Assembly: GCF_004349145.1 (NCBI RefSeq)
Contig: NZ_SMFO01000001.1
Span: 1 to 64,000, forward strand
Direction: 5' to 3'
Length of the DNA: 64,000 nucleotides
Source of the DNA: Flavobacterium hiemivividum
GTDB taxonomy: Bacteria; Bacteroidota; Bacteroidia; Flavobacteriales; Flavobacteriaceae
Part shown: positions 45,501-53,393 of the stretch, piece after piece
Numbering within the stretch: the first letter of the stretch is position 1
Layout: every line of letters starts with the position of its first letter
Position numbers and translations under genes: made by a program
The notes under the pieces: generated by a model
Databases searched by the model: none
What the model saw: the letters and a program-made list of their open reading frames with translations, nothing else
What the model was told of the DNA's origin: nothing

Positions 45501-45583
45501 GTATATATTGTTGATTTTTGTGCCGAAACAGTAAAAGTCACAACAAAAACCAGTAAAAAGAGAAACCAAGAATGTTTACGCAT
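42569..45583 (-). CDS. large periplasmic TPR protein
   Basis: A 1004-residue exported protein with signal peptide MRKHSWFLFLLVFVVTFTVS. The rest is built of tetratricopeptide repeats: many segments follow W-LG-Y-A-P spacing, such as FNDGQFASAQIIFEKVKAD, YFGQGNYSQALVWFEKVNES, LGYAHYKQNDFENAISQFNK and LANTYVASSKQDLALKTFDR. It is likely a scaffold in the periplasm or on the outer membrane, perhaps like the Bacteroidota TPR proteins that accompany envelope assembly. It precedes the plugless barrel by 99 bases, and the pair looks like a functional unit. The gene is divergent from ftsE. Confidence 0.85.
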   Translation of the reverse strand: MRKHSWFLFLLVFVVTFTVSAQKSTIYTHDLKDFNRALSLFNDGQFASAQIIFEKVKADTNDEELKSDCSYYDATCAIRMDQPNADMLMERFVSDYPTSAKSNQAFIEVAHYYFGQGNYSQALVWFEKVNESQLSSSDRDKFNFQKGYSFFSAKNKKEATVYLNKVVDSPEYGSQAKYYLGFMAYEGDDYKEANKYFDAVSGEEKYKEKLSYYQSDMNFKLGNFQKAIDLGEKAMAKSTAIEKSELNKIIGESYFNLKKYDQAIPYLSAYKGKKGRWNNTDFYQLGYAHYKQNDFENAISQFNKIINGKDFVAQNAYYHLGESYLKLDKKQEALNAFKNASEMSFDTSIQEDASLNYAKLSYEIGNSYQSVPAVLLGFIKKYPNNANRSVVEKLLIDSYISSKNYKEALVLLEKNKSPENKVAYQKVTFYRGLELYADREYQEALKMFKKSLDGQIEADITARTTFWKAETEYVLADYKNALLSFKQFASSSRASSTPEYKNINYNIAYTHFKLKEYDQAATYFQNHIEASKSDKVRLTDSYLRLGDCQFATSKYWPAMEAYNKVIELKGVDADYAFFQKAICYGFVAKNDRKIEELNSFIQTYPKSNYRDDALYELANTYVASSKQDLALKTFDRLITEFKNGSFTAKSILRQGLIYYNSDRNADALTKFKKVAADFPKTPEALEAVSTARLIYVDGGRVDEYATWVRTLDFVTVTDADLDNDTFESARKQFEQNNNKEAISGFLAYVESFPRGMHSLQANFYLAQAYFAEGLQTKSIPNYEYVVAQPRSEFTEQSLARLSQVLLKNNDNGKAIPVLLRLENEAEFPQNKVFAQSNLMKCYYDQKDYSNSVIYADKVLSNAKTDDNVKSDAQIIIARSAMQTGDESKARSGYAKLLTIAKGELAAEALYYDAYFKNKDRKFEASNTAVQKLAKDYSGYRYFGAKGLVLMAKNFYGLKDSFQATYILDNVIENFTDYPDVLTEAKKELAAIKTEESKTNSSISN

Positions 45584-45812
45584 TTTATTTTATTTTTTAA
45601 TATTCAAATGTATCATTTTCTATGGTCTATAACGATTGCCTTTTCGGTTTTATTATGAACAAATGTTTTAACAATACCATTTTAGGCACTTAGCTATCCG
45701 TAATCATCATTCTTAAAAATCAAAAAACAGCCGCTTTTTGGATTCCTTCGTCTAACAATAGACGTTTTCAAATTCTTAATGGAGCGAATCCATCTTAATA
45801 CATGAAATTAAT

Positions 45813-45843
45813 TTTGAATACAACCGTTATCTTATTACTTTTA
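45813..45843 (+). promoter_or_regulatory. promoter of the ftsE-glycosyltransferase operon
   Basis: TTTG at 45813-45816, 19 bases, TACTTTTA at 45836-45843 (7 of 8). The ftsE ATG at 45865 follows 21 bases later, which supports that start over the ORF start at 45802. Confidence 0.5.
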
Positions 45844-45864
45844 CCCAATAAACAAACGCTAAAT

Positions 45865-46548
45865 ATGTCTCAAGCTATACTGTCTTTAAAAAACGTAACG
45901 ATTAATCAAGAAGATAAAGTGATTTTATCGAATATTAATTTGGAAGTAAACCGTGGTGAATTTTTATACATCATTGGAAAAACAGGATCAGGAAAAAGTA
46001 GTTTTATGAAAACACTTTATGCTGATTTACCGTTGACAGAAGGCGAAGCACATATTGTAGATTTTGATTTAGCGACCTTAAAAGAAAATGACATTCCGTT
46101 TTTGAGAAGAAAGATAGGGATTGTATTTCAGGATTTCAAATTACTACCAGACCGCACTATTAAAGACAATATGTTATTTGTACTGAAAGCTACAGGCTGG
46201 ACCGTTAAAGATGAAATGGATAGAAAAATCGACGAGGTATTAGACAAAGTTGGCATGAAAGATTATGCTGGTAAAATGCCACATCAAATTTCTGGTGGAG
46301 AACAACAACGTGTTGCCATTGCCAGAGCTTTACTAAATGACCCCGAACTTATCCTTGCCGATGAGCCAACTGGAAATCTAGATCCACAAACAAGTGCTGA
46401 AGTAATGGAGGTTTTGAGAAAAATCAATGCCAACGGAAAAACGGTAATTATGGCGACTCATGATTATGCCTTGTTAATGAAATTCCCATCGAAAACATTA
46501 AAATGCGAAGACACTAAAATATTTGAAGTGGTTCAGAGAACAGTGTAA
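45865..46548 (+). CDS. ftsE: cell-division ABC transporter ATP-binding protein FtsE
   Basis: A 227-residue ABC ATPase. The start at 45865 ([18 protein letters not shown]) is preferred to the 21 extra codons upstream, which lie across the promoter. Walker [10 protein letters not shown] at 38-46, Q-loop [14 protein letters not shown], signature [16 protein letters not shown], Walker [11 protein letters not shown]-loop MATHDYALL. The [10 protein letters not shown] segment after the Q-loop is characteristic of FtsE. FtsE works with FtsX to activate peptidoglycan hydrolases at division; no ftsX is nearby, as I recall is common in this group. Its stop overlaps the next ATG (TAATG). Confidence 0.85.
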   Translation: MSQAILSLKNVTINQEDKVILSNINLEVNRGEFLYIIGKTGSGKSSFMKTLYADLPLTEGEAHIVDFDLATLKENDIPFLRRKIGIVFQDFKLLPDRTIKDNMLFVLKATGWTVKDEMDRKIDEVLDKVGMKDYAGKMPHQISGGEQQRVAIARALLNDPELILADEPTGNLDPQTSAEVMEVLRKINANGKTVIMATHDYALLMKFPSKTLKCEDTKIFEVVQRTV

Positions 46549-47438
46549 TGCTTTCCATATTAATTCCAATCTACAATTTCAATGCTTTTCCTTTAGTGAA
46601 AGAATTGCATGAGCAATGTGTAGTATCCAAGATTAAATTTGAAATTATTTGTATTGATGATGCTTCACAAGAGCATCATTCGAACAACAGTCCAATTCCA
46701 TTTTTATCAAATTGTACCTATATTGAATTGCCTAAAAACATTGGAAGAAGCGCAATTCGGAATTTATTAGCGACTAAATCTAAACTAAAATGGTTGCTTT
46801 TTTTGGACTGTGACACCTTTCCTGAAAGCGATAGTTTTATTTCTAATTACTGCTACCAAATTCAATCGAACGCAGAAAAAGCTTTTTTTGGAGGCTTGCT
46901 TTACGCCAAAGAAAGTCCAACTGACGAGAAATTATTACGTTGGACCTATGGCAGGAATCGCGAAGCTATCCCTTTAGTTGACAGAAAAAACAATCCATAC
47001 GCAACCACATTTGTTTCTAATTTCCTGATTGAGAAATCTACGTTTGAATCGATCATGTTTGACGAAAAAATCAACAGCTACGGCTATGAAGATTATTCTT
47101 TTATTACGACTTTAAAACATAGAAAAATCTCCATTCAGCACATTGAAAACCCCGTTTTTCATCTCAATTTAGAAACATCTAAGGTTTTTTTATCGAAAAC
47201 TAAAATAGCGATACAAACACTTTCGTTGCTTTCTAATGACAATTCTAAAATCACCGCCGAAAGCAAAATAATTCAATTGTATAAAACTCTTTCTTTATTA
47301 AAGTTGGTTTCCTTGGTTTCAAAATTATTCCAGCGATTTCAAATAAAGTTGGAAGAAAACCTCACTTCAAAAAAACCGTCTCTAATTGCGTTTGACATCT
47401 ACAAAATAGGTTATTTTTGTTTCTTAAAAAGAAAATAA
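46548..47438 (+). CDS. family 2 glycosyltransferase
   Basis: A 296-residue GT2 enzyme. The N-terminus [20 protein letters not shown] is the GT-A nucleotide-binding strand, CIDDASQEHHS a further binding block, and LLFLDCDTFPESDSF supplies the DxD for metal and sugar nucleotide. NIGRSAIRNLLA fits the family. No membrane segment, so it acts on the cytosolic face. It starts on the last base of ftsE (TAATG) and its stop abuts the ATG of the next GT2 gene, so all three are translationally coupled. Donor and acceptor sugars are unknown. Confidence 0.85.
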   Translation: MLSILIPIYNFNAFPLVKELHEQCVVSKIKFEIICIDDASQEHHSNNSPIPFLSNCTYIELPKNIGRSAIRNLLATKSKLKWLLFLDCDTFPESDSFISNYCYQIQSNAEKAFFGGLLYAKESPTDEKLLRWTYGRNREAIPLVDRKNNPYATTFVSNFLIEKSTFESIMFDEKINSYGYEDYSFITTLKHRKISIQHIENPVFHLNLETSKVFLSKTKIAIQTLSLLSNDNSKITAESKIIQLYKTLSLLKLVSLVSKLFQRFQIKLEENLTSKKPSLIAFDIYKIGYFCFLKRK

Positions 47439-48365
47439 ATGCCATTCTTTTCGGTCATAATTCCACTATTCAATAAAGAACTTTTCATCGAAGCCACGCT
47501 AAAAAGTGTCTTGAATCAAAGCTACACTGACTTTGAAGTTATCATTGTAAATGACGGCTCGACTGACAATAGTGCGCAAATAATTACGAAATTTGACGAT
47601 GCTAGAATACGCTTTTTTACCAAAGATAATGCAGGCGCATCAGCAGCAAGAAATTACGGAATAGAGAAAGCGCAGTCCAATTACATTAGCTTTATAGATG
47701 CAGATGATTATTGGTATCCAACATTTTTAGAGGAAATATTCGAGAAAGTCAATCGCTTTCCTGACATAAAAGTGTTTTCGGCTGCGATCGAAATCGAAAC
47801 TTCCAAAACTATTTTTCCAGCACACTATTCCATAAAAAAAACTGGAGATTTCGAAATTGTAAATTATTTTTCTGCCAGCACAAAGGAAACCGTGATATGC
47901 ACTTCCTGCGCTGTTTTTAACAAATCTATTTTCGAAGATGTTGGAGTTTTTGACACACAAATAAAAAGTGGCCAAGACACTGATATGTGGATTCGCATTG
48001 GGTTAAAGTACGATGTTCTGTTTATTTGGAAGATATTGGCACGATATGTTTATGATGAAAATAGTCTTTCGAAAAACAAAAATTATTTAGATACAAAAGT
48101 CGATTTTTCAAAATTCGCAGAAAACGAAAAAACAAATCCCGAACTAAAAAAATTCCTTGATTTGAATCGGTTTTCACTAGCTATAAAACACAAAATAGCA
48201 GGAAATAAAAGTCTATTCGAGAATTGTTATAATGATATTGACCTAAAAAAATTAGCCTTAAAAAAAAGAGTATTACTACTACTTCCCGCTTTTATTTTGA
48301 AACTGCTAATTGCTACCAAAACAGCTTTAACCAATAATGGCGTTGGCTCATCGGTTTTTAAATAA
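47439..48365 (+). CDS. family 2 glycosyltransferase
   Basis: A 308-residue GT2 enzyme: FFSVIIPLFNKELFIEATLK at the N-terminus, VNDGSTDNSAQIITKF, then NYISFIDADDYWYPTFLEEI with the DxD, and a QDTDMWIR segment with the probable catalytic region later. The C-terminal part is partly hydrophobic (LLLLPAFILKLLIATKTA), perhaps a membrane-association region. Directly after the preceding GT2 gene with no gap. Its 3' end overlaps the fdtA-like gene on the other strand by 18 bases. Confidence 0.87.
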   Translation: MPFFSVIIPLFNKELFIEATLKSVLNQSYTDFEVIIVNDGSTDNSAQIITKFDDARIRFFTKDNAGASAARNYGIEKAQSNYISFIDADDYWYPTFLEEIFEKVNRFPDIKVFSAAIEIETSKTIFPAHYSIKKTGDFEIVNYFSASTKETVICTSCAVFNKSIFEDVGVFDTQIKSGQDTDMWIRIGLKYDVLFIWKILARYVYDENSLSKNKNYLDTKVDFSKFAENEKTNPELKKFLDLNRFSLAIKHKIAGNKSLFENCYNDIDLKKLALKKRVLLLLPAFILKLLIATKTALTNNGVGSSVFK

Positions 48366-48755
48366 TTTGAATTCTTTAAAATCACGGATATAATCATTTT
48401 CGTCAAACTCGGCCGAAGCCATAACTAAACAAACTGCTCCCGAGGAAAAGTTCTCCAATTCTCTCCAAATTCCATCCACAATCAATAGGCCAACATTCGG
48501 TTTATTTAGCGTCATCACTTTCTTTGACTTTCCATCTTTCAAAACTACATCAAAGCTCCCGCTTAACGCAATTAGAAATTCCTGCTGCTTAATATGACAA
48601 TGACCTCCTCGTTTACTTCCACTAGGCACATCATATAAATAATACACTCTTTTAGATTCAAAAGGAATAGTGTCACCTTCCACTACAGATAAATTTCCTC
48701 TGCGGTCTTTAATCTTTGGGATTTCTATAAATTGAACGTTATTATTAGTTGTCAT
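48348..48755 (-). CDS. fdtA: FdtA/QdtA-family sugar 3,4-ketoisomerase
   Basis: A 135-residue cupin. FIEIPKIKDRRGNLSVVEG, KRVYYLYDVPSGSKRGGHCH (metal/active-site cupin His), QQEFLIALSGSFDVVLKDG and VDGIWRELENFSSGAVCLVM are the standard blocks of dTDP-4-keto-6-deoxy-D-glucose 3,4-ketoisomerases (FdtA/QdtA). The product would feed an aminotransferase such as the DegT protein at 52293 to make a 3-amino-3,6-dideoxyhexose. RmlA and RmlB are not in the window. It is co-directional with, and 4 bases from, the GT4 gene. WxcM-like isomerases are the alternative. Start ATG at 48755. Confidence 0.85.
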   Translation of the reverse strand: MTTNNNVQFIEIPKIKDRRGNLSVVEGDTIPFESKRVYYLYDVPSGSKRGGHCHIKQQEFLIALSGSFDVVLKDGKSKKVMTLNKPNVGLLIVDGIWRELENFSSGAVCLVMASAEFDENDYIRDFKEFKLFKNR

Positions 48756-48759
48756 TATT

Positions 48760-49842
48760 TTAACTTAAAATGGTTTCCCATTGTTTTGAAATTGTCTCTA
48801 TAGATAAATGTGCTACGCTTTTGACTGCATTATCTTTACAAAAAGTATATAAATCCTGATCTGCAAACATGCGTTTAAAGGCAGAAGCGAGGTTTTTAAC
48901 ATTATAATTCTCCACCAATAATCCATTGTATTCATCGATTACTATTTCTCGTGGACCTGATTGACAATCAACTGCAACAACAGGTGTTCCCAGAGCCAAA
49001 GACTCCACAATCGACATTGGAAAACCTTCGTAACGACTCGTTAATAACGTAAATTTAGCTTGCTGAACAATATCAAACGGATTGCTGGTAAAAGGTAGAA
49101 TTGCCACATGTCTTTCCAATTGAAATGTTTTAATCGAATCTTCTATTGTATTTAAATCTGGGCCATCTCCCATAAGCACTAATTTTATTCCCTGCTCAAA
49201 CAATTTGGAAATAGAAAAAGCTTCTAGCATTAGATTGAAATTCTTTACTTTATCATCCAATCGCCCAAAATACAAGATGTAATCTTCAGCATTTACAACT
49301 TGCTTTCTAATCTTTGACCTCGAAAAATCATACGAATTGTAAATTGTCGTGGTATTCTTTAAATTAAATTTTAGTTGGATCTCCTTTTCAATAGCATTTG
49401 AAACACATATTATTTTATCTGTCTTTCGATACAAAAATTGAGACCAAAATACCGACTTTGGAAAGTAGTTGTCTAATTTAAAACTGTGAACAACAGCTAT
49501 CTTTTTTCGATTTCCATAAATCCAATTGGTAATTAATTCCCGAGCCAAATTATTTCTGGATCTATTGTCTATGACAACATCGATCTGCTTCTCCTTTAAA
49601 TACTGATTTAAAAGAAATCCTTTTTTTATTTTCTTAAAAAACGGAAACCTACTTTCGCCATCAATACCTAAATTTAATAACGCTCCACCAGATTCAAAGT
49701 CAATGCCGTCATTGATAATGATATTATGTACTTCAATATTTAAATTCTCTAACATAAAACTCAACAACGATGCAAATTTTTCCGCTCCTCCATTTCCTAA
49801 GGAGGTCGAAATTATCGCGACTTTATTTTTGTTTTTTATCAT
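48760..49842 (-). CDS. family 4 glycosyltransferase
   Basis: A 360-residue GT-B enzyme. MIKNKNKVAIISTSLGNGGA is the N-terminal Rossmann strand with the GGAEKF acceptor loop; the C-terminal domain begins near 190 with YILYFGRLDDKVKNFNLMLE and ends in the donor block SRYEGFPMSIVESLALGTPV, then DCQSGPREIV. This E-x7-E arrangement is typical of GT4. It should act on the cytosolic face in glycan assembly. It is transcribed with fdtA and diverges from the glycosyltransferase at 49884. Confidence 0.87.
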   Translation of the reverse strand: MIKNKNKVAIISTSLGNGGAEKFASLLSFMLENLNIEVHNIIINDGIDFESGGALLNLGIDGESRFPFFKKIKKGFLLNQYLKEKQIDVVIDNRSRNNLARELITNWIYGNRKKIAVVHSFKLDNYFPKSVFWSQFLYRKTDKIICVSNAIEKEIQLKFNLKNTTTIYNSYDFSRSKIRKQVVNAEDYILYFGRLDDKVKNFNLMLEAFSISKLFEQGIKLVLMGDGPDLNTIEDSIKTFQLERHVAILPFTSNPFDIVQQAKFTLLTSRYEGFPMSIVESLALGTPVVAVDCQSGPREIVIDEYNGLLVENYNVKNLASAFKRMFADQDLYTFCKDNAVKSVAHLSIETISKQWETILS

Positions 49843-49859
49843 TCCTGTCTAAAAGTAAA

Positions 49860-49867
49860 TATATTTG
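49860..49867 (+). promoter_or_regulatory. -7 box of the 49884 glycosyltransferase gene
   Basis: TATATTTG is a full TAnnTTTG match 17 bases before the ATG; no -33 box at 19 bases. Confidence 0.35.
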
Positions 49868-49883
49868 TCAAATATACATAGAA

Positions 49884-51020
49884 ATGAAAGTTTTACTTGT
49901 TGGCGAATTTAGTAGGTTACACAACTCCCTCAAAGAAGGCTTACAGGAATTGGGTCACGAGGTTTCAATCGTAGGACATCAAGACGGTTTCAAGAATTAT
50001 CCAATTGATTATCCAATCACAAAAAAATGGGACAGTGGTTTTTTAAAAAAATTAAAAGTTGGAATTCACTTGCTCTCTGGTTTCGACATCAGTTCCTATT
50101 TAACGTACCGCCAATTTAAAAAGTATCGAAATCAGTTCACCAGATTTGACGCAGTACAACTTATCAACGAAAACAGTTTTTATTGTAGCTATTATTATGA
50201 AAAAAGAATCCTGAAATTCCTCTTTCAAAACAACTCAAAAGTTTTCTTATTGTCCTCTGGTTACGACTTTTTAAATGTGAAATATTGTTTTGAAAATCCT
50301 GAATACAAATCGGTAGTGCAAGCCTATTTACAAGGCCGAATCAAGACCAAGGATTTTCAAAACGTTTTAAAATTCAGAACAAAATCATTTAATAAACTCC
50401 ATCAGTTTATTTATTCGAACATTAAAGGTATTATCGCGTCTGACATGGATTATCATTTTCCATTGCTTCAAAACACCAAATACTTAGGATTGATTCCTAA
50501 TCCAATCAACACCTCCAAAATAGAATTTAAACCATTAGAAATAGAAGCTAAAATCATCCTGTTTCACGGAATCAACCAAGCTAATTATTATAAAAAAGGA
50601 AATGATTATTTCGAAAAAGCATTGGAAATAATAGAAGCGAAATACGGTAAGAAAGTCGAAATAATTACCACCCACGATGTTCCTTATGCGACATACATCA
50701 ATTGCTATAATAAAGCGCATATTCTGCTAGATCAAACCTATGGAAATGACCAAGGATATAATGCATTAGAAGCAATGGCTAAAGGGAAAGTGGTTTTCAC
50801 AGGAGCAGAACAGCAATTCGTATCTCACTATAAACTAACCGAAAAAGTAGCTATTAATGCCATCTCGGATGTCGATTATCTGGTAAACGAGCTCTCTTTT
50901 TTAATTGAAAACCCAGGCGAAATTATCGCAATTGGCAAGCGTACCAGAGCATTTATAGAAAAGGAGCATGACTATATCGAGATTGCAAAAAAGTATGAAA
51001 AAACTTGGAAATCCACTTAA
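49884..51020 (+). CDS. GT-B-fold glycosyltransferase
   Basis: A 378-residue protein. The start at 49884 (MKVLLVGEFSRLHNSLKEGL) is used rather than the frame's start 38 codons upstream, which lies within the divergent GT4 gene. GHEVSIVGHQDGF follows the first strand; the C-terminal donor domain has LFHGINQANYYKKGNDYFEK, THDVPYATYINCYNKAHILL and YGNDQGYNALEAMAKGKVVF. The order fits GT4-like enzymes, with a less canonical donor motif than its neighbour. It stands alone on the plus strand inside a minus-strand glycan gene set; its TAA overlaps the flippase stop by 3 bases. Confidence 0.78.
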   Translation: MKVLLVGEFSRLHNSLKEGLQELGHEVSIVGHQDGFKNYPIDYPITKKWDSGFLKKLKVGIHLLSGFDISSYLTYRQFKKYRNQFTRFDAVQLINENSFYCSYYYEKRILKFLFQNNSKVFLLSSGYDFLNVKYCFENPEYKSVVQAYLQGRIKTKDFQNVLKFRTKSFNKLHQFIYSNIKGIIASDMDYHFPLLQNTKYLGLIPNPINTSKIEFKPLEIEAKIILFHGINQANYYKKGNDYFEKALEIIEAKYGKKVEIITTHDVPYATYINCYNKAHILLDQTYGNDQGYNALEAMAKGKVVFTGAEQQFVSHYKLTEKVAINAISDVDYLVNELSFLIENPGEIIAIGKRTRAFIEKEHDYIEIAKKYEKTWKST

Positions 51021-52291
51021 AATAAGCTTTTCCTAAAATAAACCGCAAGCATTATTAAATACACAAAATAAGTCAATGCATGCGCCATCACAACTCCTTC
51101 TAGTCCATAAATTGAAACTAGGAATACGCTGGAGAAATAGATAATTGATAGAGATAGTAACTCCGTAATAATAAATGCTACAGTAAGTTTTTTGGCAAAA
51201 AATTGATAGCCCAAAATTAAGGAAGATACTTTTAACACATCCCCTACTAATTGCCAAAAGAACAAACTACTTACCGGTAAAAATTCGGCTGTAAAAAGTA
51301 ATTTTACAATATAAAAGCGTAAGAAATAAACAGCCGTAACTCCCAAAATAAAAACGGGTAAAATCCCTTTGTAGTAGCTCCAAAAAACGTTTTTTGTACC
51401 CTGATTGTCTTTGGCTACAGCCAACTTTGGTAAGAAATAAACAGTCAAAATAGTCGAAACAAAAAGCATATAATAGGTTGAAATTCTTGTCATAGTTTCC
51501 CAATAACCCGCTTGACTGTAATCGAGTGTTTGAATTATATTATTTCGTATCGAAAGAAAAACTAGAGGACCTATGACGGACGAAACCAATGCCATAAGGG
51601 AATAAGATGATAAATTCTTTATAATTTCAAAATCAAAAGCAGTACGGCTGATTGTGTTAAAAATATTTATTTCTTTGTTTACAAAATAGAAACTAACCAA
51701 AAACAATAAAGCCGGAGAAAAAACAATCGCTAATAATGCCCCGAATGTTCTGTATTCTAAAATTAGAACTATTGAAATAACTAATCCAATCGCGTTTCCG
51801 ATACTGTTAATCCAGATCACTTTCTTAAAGCTACCCAAACCATTGAGTACCGAAATTAAAAATATGGAAATGACATACCATGGCAATGCCAAACCCAAAA
51901 CCTTGAAAACCGAATGATATTGACAATGGTTTCCAAATATTTCTTGGTTCCAAAATGCGGCAAACAAAAATAAAACACCGCTTAAAAAGACAGCGATGAC
52001 AACTAAACTTATAAAAACAGTGGATAATATTTTTTGGAGTTGCGACTTATCTTCTTTAGTTTCGGCAACATATTTTACGATTCCGTTTTGAAAACCTAAA
52101 GTTGAAACACTTTCCAATGAAGTCATGAAGTTTCTGAGATTCCCAACTAAAGCCATACCACTTGGCCCAACAAAAACTGCCAACAATTTAGACGTAACTA
52201 AACCAATTCCTATTTTTAATATAATACTTAAGCTATTTAAAGAACTAATTTTAAACAACTGAGACTGGTATATTTTTTTCAATACTTCCAA
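51017..52291 (-). CDS. Wzx-type polysaccharide flippase (O-antigen translocase)
   Basis: A 424-residue membrane protein with 12 predicted helices. N-terminus KIYQSQLFKISSLNSLSIIL, then KIGIGLVTSKLLAVFVGPSG, is typical of the polysaccharide-transport family (WzxE-like). It moves undecaprenyl-linked repeat units across the inner membrane. The start codon is TTG at 52291, one base after the DegT aminotransferase stop. Transcription is with the aminotransferase and acyltransferase upstream (53393 and 54340). Convergent with the 49884 glycosyltransferase gene. Confidence 0.85.
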   Translation of the reverse strand: MEVLKKIYQSQLFKISSLNSLSIILKIGIGLVTSKLLAVFVGPSGMALVGNLRNFMTSLESVSTLGFQNGIVKYVAETKEDKSQLQKILSTVFISLVVIAVFLSGVLFLFAAFWNQEIFGNHCQYHSVFKVLGLALPWYVISIFLISVLNGLGSFKKVIWINSIGNAIGLVISIVLILEYRTFGALLAIVFSPALLFLVSFYFVNKEINIFNTISRTAFDFEIIKNLSSYSLMALVSSVIGPLVFLSIRNNIIQTLDYSQAGYWETMTRISTYYMLFVSTILTVYFLPKLAVAKDNQGTKNVFWSYYKGILPVFILGVTAVYFLRFYIVKLLFTAEFLPVSSLFFWQLVGDVLKVSSLILGYQFFAKKLTVAFIITELLSLSIIYFSSVFLVSIYGLEGVVMAHALTYFVYLIMLAVYFRKSLF

Positions 52292-52292
52292 A

Positions 52293-53393
52293 TCAATATT
52301 TATTTAAAATAGCGATAATAAAAGTCACTTCGTCAGCGGTCAAAACGGGACTAATAGGCAAGCTCAACACGGTATCATGAATCTTTTCAGTAATAGGAAA
52401 ACATAGTTTATTAAAATCAGACAATGCCTTTTGTTTGTGTGGCGGTACTGGGTAATGAATCACAGTCTGTATTCCATTTTGATATAAATATTCTTGTAGT
52501 TCCACTCTATTCTCAGTTCGAATAACAAACAAATGAAAAACATGATTGTTTGAAAAATCCCATTCAGGCAATAGTATTTTTTCATTTTTAATTTCTGCTA
52601 AATACCTTCTTGAGATGATCCTTCTCTTTTCATTTTCTGAATCTAATTGCGGTAATTTCACATTCAAAAAAGCAGCTTGCAACTCGTCTAATCTTGAATT
52701 TACGCCCGTATAATCGTTGTAATACTTGGTTTCAGAACCATAATTACGAAGAGACCGAATGACTTTATTTAATTCTGAATCATTTGTAACAACTGCTCCA
52801 CCATCTCCCAATGCTCCCAGATTTTTCCCTGGATAAAAACTGTACGCTACGCTTGATTTTTGATTTTCGATTATTGATTGCTGATTGCTGATCGCTCCAT
52901 GCGACTGAGCCGCATCTTCAATTACCAAGAAATCGTTTGCAAACGCAATAGTATTTACAGCTTCCATTTCGGCTAATTGTCCGTACAAGTGAACTACCAA
53001 AATCGCTTTCGTTTTGGAGGTGATTTTTTCTTCGATTAAATCAGGGTTAATATTAAAAGTTGAAATTCTTGGCTCGATCAAAATCGGAACTAAATTAGCC
53101 TCTAAAATTGCAAGAATACTCGCGATATAAGTATTAGCGGGAACGATTACTTCGTCCCCTTTTTGTAATCTACCTAACTGAATGTAGCCTTTAAAAATCA
53201 AAACTAGAGCATCAAAACCATTCCCGACTCCAATGCAGTATTTACTACCACAATAACGGGCGAAATTATTTTCAAAAGCTTTGACTTCTGCTCCTAAAAT
53301 ATACCAGCCGTTTTCTAAAACGTTACTCAATTTCTCTTGAAAAGCAATTTCATAAGGCGCATTTAGTTTTTTCAAATCTAAAAATGGTATCAT
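52293..53393 (-). CDS. DegT/DnrJ/EryC1 family sugar aminotransferase (FdtB-like)
   Basis: A 366-residue PLP enzyme that transaminates 4-keto or 3-keto deoxy-sugar nucleotides, with MIPFLDLKKLNAPYEIAFQE at the N-terminus, GVGNGFDALVLIFKG, EDAAQSHGA and YSFYPGKNLGALGDGGAVVT carrying the Schiff-base lysine K190. With the FdtA-type isomerase it would be FdtB of the dTDP-3-amino-3,6-dideoxygalactose pathway. A 42-bp heptamer repeat at 52855-52896 inserts 14 residues (about 166-180) just before the PLP lysine, where related enzymes usually have a short K-x-G-S loop. Its start overlaps the upstream gene's stop by 4 bases (ATGA). Confidence 0.88.
   Translation of the reverse strand: MIPFLDLKKLNAPYEIAFQEKLSNVLENGWYILGAEVKAFENNFARYCGSKYCIGVGNGFDALVLIFKGYIQLGRLQKGDEVIVPANTYIASILAILEANLVPILIEPRISTFNINPDLIEEKITSKTKAILVVHLYGQLAEMEAVNTIAFANDFLVIEDAAQSHGAISNQQSIIENQKSSVAYSFYPGKNLGALGDGGAVVTNDSELNKVIRSLRNYGSETKYYNDYTGVNSRLDELQAAFLNVKLPQLDSENEKRRIISRRYLAEIKNEKILLPEWDFSNNHVFHLFVIRTENRVELQEYLYQNGIQTVIHYPVPPHKQKALSDFNKLCFPITEKIHDTVLSLPISPVLTADEVTFIIAILNKY
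52855..52896 (-). repeat. six tandem 7-bp repeats inside the aminotransferase gene
   Basis: On the plus strand six heptamers lie end to end: GATTTTT, GATTTTC, GATTATT, GATTGCT, GATTGCT, GATCGCT. The array is exactly 42 bp, so it adds 14 codons in frame, although a change by one unit would shift the frame. Encoded residues are Ile/Ser/Asn/Gln-rich and low complexity. Confidence 0.75.
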
